A stretch of DNA of 64,000 nt, from the NCBI GenBank assembly GCA_951812925.1, contig OX638369.1, forward strand, positions 56,434,228 to 56,498,227, written 5' to 3'. Positions 58,615 through 64,000 of the stretch are shown here, piece by piece. The DNA is from Calliopum simillimum (Eukaryota > Arthropoda > Insecta > Diptera > Lauxaniidae). The notes below the pieces were generated by a model. The model did no database searches. It worked only from the letters and a program-made list of their open reading frames with translations, and was not told the DNA's origin. Every line of letters starts with the position of its first letter. Position 1 is the first letter of the stretch. Position numbers and translations under genes: made by a program.

Positions 58615-59529
58615 CTAGGTGTACAACTATGAAACCGGTAATGACATCTAGCGGTCGATAGCCGTATATGTATGAGCTTCCGAACCGTACCAAATGTCTT
58701 AATTGTTCATTCTGTCATCTGTCAACAATATTCAGTTCACAATTTGTCAAGTTTCATACAACAACGCATTTTTTCCGCTCGTAAAGATGTCGAATTTTGT
58801 GCCTGAAAACTCTCATTTGCGGGAAGCATTGATTTTCTGTTTCCAAAAACAAAACAGAAAAGGTTTTCTCCATCGAATCATCACTGGCGATGAAAAGTGG
58901 ATTTATTTCAACAATCTCAAACGAAAAAAATCATATTTGAGCCCCGGCCAACGACCCAAATCAACGCCAAGACCAAATCACTTCGGCCGAAAGACAATGC
59001 AGTGTATTTTCTGGGATCAGCGTGGTGTTATTTGGTATGAGCTAGTAAAACCAGGTGAAACAGTTACTGGTGCACGCTACCATCAACAACTGATAGCTTT
59101 GAACCGTGCTATACGTCAGAAGAGGCCCGAATTTCAACTTCGCCATGACAAAATTGTATTCCAAGATGACAATGCATCGCCACATCGAGCAGCGGTCAAT
59201 AAAAACTTGGTAGAATCGTACAACTGGGAGCCCCTGCCCCACCCGCCGTACTCACCGGACCTGGCGCCGTCCGATTACTATTTGTTTTCATCGATGGGAC
59301 ACGCACTCAACGATTCGCACTTCAATTCTTACGAGGAAGTGCAAAAATGGTTCGATGAATGGATAGCCTCAAAAAACGAAAAATTTTTTTGGCGAGGAAT
59401 CCATAAATTGCCTGAAAGATGTGTAGCTAGCGAGGGAAAGTACTTTGAAGATTAAATTTGGAACCATTTTCGCAAAATAAACGTGTTTTTTTTTTTAAAA
59501 AAATTACCGTTTCATATTTGTACACCTAG
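58615..59529 (+). mobile_element. Mariner element with internal deletion, 915 bp
   Basis: The left end CTAGGTGTACAACTATGAAA followed by CCGGTAAT and the complement of the right end, CTAGGTGTACAAATATGAAA followed by CGGTAAT, are inverted repeats of about 27 bases with small differences. TA duplications flank at 58613-58614 and 59530-59531. The GGTGTACAA core resembles the TIR of the mariner at 43491, so the two belong to related lineages. Confidence 0.95.
58787..59455 (+). pseudogene. Mariner transposase lacking most of its DNA-binding half
   Basis: The ATG at 58787 starts MSNFVPENSHLREALIFC, then the frame joins directly to KQNRKGFLHRIITGDEKW. About 120 residues of the usual mariner transposase, including the helix-turn-helix and WVPHEL linker, are missing. 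The catalytic half is complete and open: GDEKWIY, QDDNASPH and YSPDLAPSDYYLF with 34 residues between the second and third Asp. A few residues near the C-terminus (after LPER) are also missing. The frame has no internal stop, 222 codons. It could in principle be translated as a catalytic-domain-only protein but would lack TIR binding. Confidence 0.9.
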
Positions 59530-59531
59530 TA

Positions 59532-60020
59532 TTTGGAAAGGTGACCCGTAACATGTCTACTACTTCTGAAATATGTGCTCTCCCGTATATTATCGGAAAT
59601 CTCTATTTTCCCAAAATTTTTAGATAAAACGACCTCCTGACACCCTCTCAGGTTGAAATTCTTTTGTTCACCTACTGGGAATTTCATTTGATATGTCTAG
59701 GAATATATATATTCCACCACATTTGGTAATTGAACATGAAAAAAAAATTTTCTTAAAACCTGGGTCTTATAAGAGGAGATTATTTTCGGATATGCCCATA
59801 TATAGGCATATTTTTAGAAAATGATCAGCGATGATCGGAATGCTGGTTGTCATTACTACAGCAATTTGTAAAAAGCATGTGCGCCTTCTTAGCAGGTTGT
59901 ATGTGACAAAAACTACTAGAATCATGGAGAAATTGTCCTTATGGTTTTGTGTTACATAAAATTGAAGTGCAACTGGTTTTACCATAAAGTAGTTAAACGT
60001 TCTTTTCTAATCGTTCCGAC
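59532..60020. other. Spacer, no gene seen
   Basis: AT-rich. The minus-strand frame 59767-59985 shows no recognised domain. Confidence 0.35.
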
Positions 60021-60024
60021 AGCT

Positions 60025-60063
60025 TCAGTTCAGTAGTGTTTTGATTGCAGTGCATTGAGGTTA
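60025..60063 (+). promoter_or_regulatory. Putative TATA-less core promoter (Inr + DPE)
   Basis: TTCAGTA at 60029-60035 fits the initiator core TCAKT with A+1 at 60032. At exactly +28 to +32 (60059-60063) the sequence is GGTTA, a full match to the DPE consensus RGWYV. The following 150 bases (gtgttttgattgcagtgc, aataaaagtgtt) read like a fly 5' UTR without an ATG-initiated long frame. A gene downstream of this would lie mostly outside the window. Motif matches this short can arise by chance. Confidence 0.3.
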
Positions 60064-60179
60064 CAGTGTTGACTACTGAATAAAAGTGTTAGCCCAGTAA
60101 AAGTAAATGCTAATAAAAGTGTGTACTGAAAATTTAAATATACATACAATACAAATAAAGAGAAATAAATTAGTTGTGA

Positions 60180-62271
60180 CTTAGGTTTCATTATAACCAT
60201 TTGCTTTGCAAAATCATACGACTTCTTGTTCCTATAGCTTTCGTAATCAATTTATGAAACTGATACCTTTCAATGTGGATTTATTTAAAAGCTATTTGAT
60301 ATTTCGATGCCTTTCATTAAAATTTAACATAAAGCAGTGCTTTCCTATATGAAGATAGAGAAAATCTGGTGCCCCTACCAAAGACATCTGATGCTCCCCA
60401 ATATCTTTCGAAATATGCCAATACCTTTGCTTGTGGAACAGTCTATAGGTCTGATGCTTTTTAACGGATTTTCTATGGCAACTTCCCTTCACAAGAAAAA
60501 CGGACGTATTGTTTTTTTAACAGAAAATATTAAAAAATGTCCCACTCCTTTCTCTTGAATTTTTTATGGTCACATTAAAGACAGAAAAACACCCCCTTTT
60601 GATGCAAAATAATTTATTTCCTTCATATCCTGCAACTGCATTTTTTAGAAAAATTTTTTATTACCACAATTATTCAACAAGCAGCGCAATGCTGTCTAAG
60701 TGTAATAACTACCCCCCTCCCCCCCTTGCACAAAATACAAAACACAAAAAACATAAACAAAATCCCAAAACAAACGTGAATTTTAATCCGAAAAAAATAT
60801 TCATTACTTACACTTACACGACAGGATAGGACGCAATTTTTTGGTATGAGAAGCTGGAAGGGCGGGTGCGACAAAAACCCAAAGACAAATCATATTTGTT
60901 GCCGTTTTCAGCAGATCCCTCCCCGCTCAATTGTCTTTATTGTTGTGTTGCAGAGTACAATTTTATTAATGTCATTGTTGTTACTGCTGCCACCGCCAGT
61001 GCCATTATTTGTCATTACACATTGAATGAATGCCACCCACAACTACAAAATATCACTCGCGGCAGGCAGCAGTGCAGCAATGACAGCAATAACACAGCAG
61101 TGACAAACAGCAACACTGGCTGCTCATCAGCTGCAAGCGTGCTGCATATTGCGAGAAAATCCACAACGCGTAGTGTGTTCACGTTTTTGTTTTTTTATTC
61201 CTTTTAGCGCGAAAACACTGTTGTTGATATTGTAATTTGTAATGTCATGTTGTTCGGTTGGATGTGTGCGGCAATTTATGCCACTGTGCAACGCAACAAT
61301 GCAGGGGCAAGGCGCTTTTTTTTCTAATACTGATCTATGCACGGCTTAGTCTGATGTGGATTTTAAATTTTTTTAAAAATACTTAATGGCTAACTCAAGC
61401 CTGTTAAAAGCGGATTTTGAAAGTTATTATATGTTTGCAATATAGGCCAAGACCAGCCCATGTTCCTAACAATTGTTCGATATAGATGATAATTTAGTAT
61501 CCATTCAAAATTTGAAATTTCTCTTAATTTAGGCTTATATACACCAACATTTATTCTTAACAATTCTTTAATTTAAGTTAAATCACATTATCTAATATTA
61601 CAAGTTCTCAAAAAAGAAAAACTTGAAGGAATACCACTATCTTAATTTTAGCCATTAGCTTGAAAATCACAAAAAAAAAAAATGAATGAATAGGTTTTCG
61701 AGATATGATATATTTTTTTTTTTTTTTTTTTTGGATTTAGCTTCATATTTTAAGTCATATCTGAAGTCTGAAACGTCTGACTGGATAGCAGAAGACATTA
61801 AGCTAAAGATAATCAATTTTTCACTAATTGCCTTTTAAAATATTTTCCAATCAGTTCAATGGTTTAAGTAATGGGCAAAAACATATGAGGAAAGTGGATT
61901 TTTTTTGTCCAAAATAAGAACCGAAAAGTCATTGAAAAATTCCGTAAGCAGGGGGGATTTTCATTCAAAAAAACAGAATTTTCAAGTTTAGGAGCTTATA
62001 ATTTCAACAATTTTAATAAAGTTAATGGTTGCATTACTCTAATTTTTTTGTGGGGGTTTCAGCTATAATCTCATGTAATAAAGTTTTTAAGATGTATTTA
62101 CAGTTATTTTAAAATAATAAATATTTTTGTAAGTAGGTTAAAGTCACCGCTGCTTACGGTACCCAATGATTTTTTTTTTTAATTTTTTATATTTATTTCG
62201 TTTTTATACTTTTATTTTTTATACAAATAACCCTAAAACTGTTGACAAATATTTATTTTCTATAAACTATT
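60180..62271. other. Spacer, no gene recognised
   Basis: Frames at 60292-61342 are 60-113 codons and overlap on both strands. 60960-61140 is richer in C and G with CAGCAACA words. No domains are seen. 61260-62270 is AT-rich with poly-T runs near 61712-61731. Confidence 0.35.
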
Positions 62272-63010
62272 TTACTTTTTCTTAAGGCCCTTCATTGAAT
62301 TTTGTGTAGTTGTTTCGTCAACAGTACCGTGCGACCTTCTCCACTTATTTCTGTAATCTTGTAAGTTTTTTATAGTATATTTAGTACTTCAAATATTCAA
62401 TTTCATTTGAGCCCAATACCTCTCAAAAGGTCGAATATCTGAACCCTTTCTGGAACAAAATGTAAATTTTTGGTCTTGTACCGCTCTATGGTAGCTTTAG
62501 AGTAGTGAGAGGTTGCTAAATCAGGTCAGAATATTACAGTACGTTCGTGTTCACGAATAAATGGCAAAGGATGTTTTTCAAAACACTCGTCTATAAAACT
62601 TTCGAATTTATTGTGCCATGTGTTTCAAAAAAAATCTGCTCCTCTGCCCGCAGATGGATATGTACTGCAAAATCATATACTACTTGGGAAAACTTGTGAT
62701 TTTCTTTGCTCTTAATTTGTTCTGTACGTGTCCATGTAGATGTTTGAAAGCTTTCTAAGAGTCCAATTCGTAACAATCAAATTTAGTCAAATAACCTTCA
62801 TACAACTTTTTGGACTTACTTTTAAGCCACCAACTGCTTGTTATTGGAACGAAATGTGACTCTGCAGGTTTTCAGCTTGCTTTTCTTCTTTAATCTTTGT
62901 ATTGTAGGTTTCGAGGTATTTAGATTTAAAACAATAATTCGTACTGAAGTATCGGAATTCTTCTGCTTAAAGAGTTGCTTCACATTTTTGCATACGATGT
63001 AATTCATTCA
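62272..63010 (-). pseudogene. Tc1/mariner-superfamily transposase, degraded
   Basis: Read on the minus strand, several frames give segments of one transposase family. Upstream is MNELHRMQKCEAT; then IDECFEKHPLPFIREHERTV, then IF, a TGA, and PDLATSHYSKATIERYKTKN with LHFVPE. Further along is ERYWAQMKLN, a stop, then STKYTIKNLQDYRNKWRRSH and KGLKKK ending at TAA 62272-62274. The pattern FWPDLASxHYSK...WY...FVP...RPIExYWA is the second Asp and the Glu of an IS630-Tc1-mariner transposase. The TGA replaces the Trp of FWPDLA. It is the same family type as 27661-28391, which lacks exactly this central part. No TIRs were identified here. Confidence 0.7.
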
Positions 63011-64000
63011 TGTAATTGAAAATATCAGTGTTTTTTTTTTTACTACATGTAGCTAAACACTTTACTTCCAATAGAAAAGGGTGATCTGAAGCAAAAAAAT
63101 GTTAGGATATCAGAGTATGACGCATTCGAAAAAGATGTCTGAACCCTAACAAGAGGATAGTAGAGTTGTGGCAGAAGAATATTTGCCATACGACAGTGAT
63201 GCCTGATTCCTAATAAAAATAGGGAGGTCTGGGACCATTGTATTCTGGAAAATCAAAATATTAGGCGTTTGGCAAAGAAGTCTTAGCACTAACTTGAGGC
63301 GAATTTAAAAAAAGAAATATGAGAACGGTTAGTTATAAGGATAGGATTATTACAAAAACAAAATACGACAAAAACTGAAAATAGGCTTGATTCTAGAGGC
63401 TTTGATAGTTTTTCTATTATCCAAAAAATTTCGACCAGATAGATCTCCCTTTGAGAAAATTCCTTTATAAGTTGCGGTATTTTCTCCACATAAGAAAAAA
63501 ATAAATAAAAATTTAATTAAACCATCATCGCACATGAATGAGATTTGATACATGTATACAAAGCGCCAGGACAAATAATGTTCCATGGGAAAATGGGCGA
63601 TGCTACGCCCCTAAAAAATAAATTCATAATTTATGAGATTTGGCACACATGTAAATTGGATAGGGACAAATGGCATCCTTTGGAAAAATTAGTGATGCCA
63701 CGTCAACTTAACAAGATAAGGTGACATTCACTGGGAAATCCTGGTTTTTTGAAAGATTTGTATGGTGGAAAAAATGTAACGTTCATATTGTCACGTATCG
63801 ATTCAGATTATGATAAAAAAAAAGAAGAGTGTTAGTATTTGACAAACATATTACTGTGGTAAAATGATTTTTCGAAATTCCGAAAATTTTCACGATGGCG
63901 GCCATAGGAAGTTCGATCCAGCCGTTGGATACTCCCATATTTGAAAACTTATAGCTCCTCGGATTCTTAACCGATTTTAATTAAATTTTCAGGGCTTCTG
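63011..64000. repeat. Spacer with dispersed repeat modules
   Basis: 63530-63720 contains atgaatgagatttgatacat, gggcgatgctacgcccc and tatgagatttggcacaca, two modules of the dispersed family seen at 36040-36800 and 46670-47040. The remainder is AT-rich and without a gene. The end (ttatagctcctcggattctt, then aaccgatttt) resembles the same type of fly repeat. Confidence 0.5.

Noticed and set aside
1..64000. CRISPR array, bacterial operon or prophage
   Set aside because: The sequence has eukaryotic character (TEs, microsatellites, splice donor); no regularly spaced direct repeats with unique spacers and no operon-like gene runs.

Overview
The window looks like AT-rich, non-coding-dominated nuclear DNA of an insect, most likely a higher fly. 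Reasons are the mariner/Tc1, Ty1/copia, LINE and piggyBac fossils, the long simple repeats, Inr/DPE-like promoter motifs, and an exon ending in a GT donor after a Kozak-like AAAATG start. The species call is inference; no host gene is recognised by name. Nearly every open frame above 60 codons is either a transposon fossil or chance.

Layout. 1-2942 is AT-rich spacer. 2943-4985 is a DNA transposon carrying many GTCAAATGTGCCCC-type subterminal repeats, with a second, internally deleted mariner-like element nested in it (3380-3969). 5000-8500 holds dispersed repeats and a foldback (7361-8138) split by a near-perfect 152-bp hairpin. 11283-13757 is a decayed Ty1/copia retrotransposon with a recognisable 3' LTR. 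16085-17245 is an old satellite with a LINE 3' fragment at its edge. 18526-20520 has two foldbacks and a mariner 5' fragment. 24298-29745 contains TIR elements, an (AAC)n array and a TA-flanked, internally deleted Tc1/mariner-superfamily element (27661-28391). 31255-31750 is a LINE tail. 32850-36622 is a run of inverted-repeat elements, including a 1.2-kb foldback with internal repeats. 39127-41807 is a nested block with a TIR element, a tRNA-like SINE-type head, a hammerhead ribozyme and a piggyBac remnant. 43491-44769 is an almost intact mariner with one frameshift. 45708-49672 carries members of a TIR family filled with CTTGGT repeats. 58615-59529 is a second mariner with the N-terminal half of its transposase deleted. 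62272-63010 is another transposase pseudogene.

The one plausible host gene is at 54271-54983 (+): a first coding exon with a signal peptide followed by Asn-, Gly- and His-rich low-complexity sequence, ending at a GTGAGT donor. It sits about 1.8 kb downstream of a comparatively GC-rich segment that could be its promoter and 5' UTR. A separate Inr+DPE match lies near 60032.

The most notable find is a complete type I hammerhead ribozyme core at 40410-40456. It lies 85 bases downstream of a tRNA-like pol III A/B-box segment, and both are enclosed by inverted repeats. This layout recalls the ribozyme-bearing SINE-like elements and retrozymes known from other animals.
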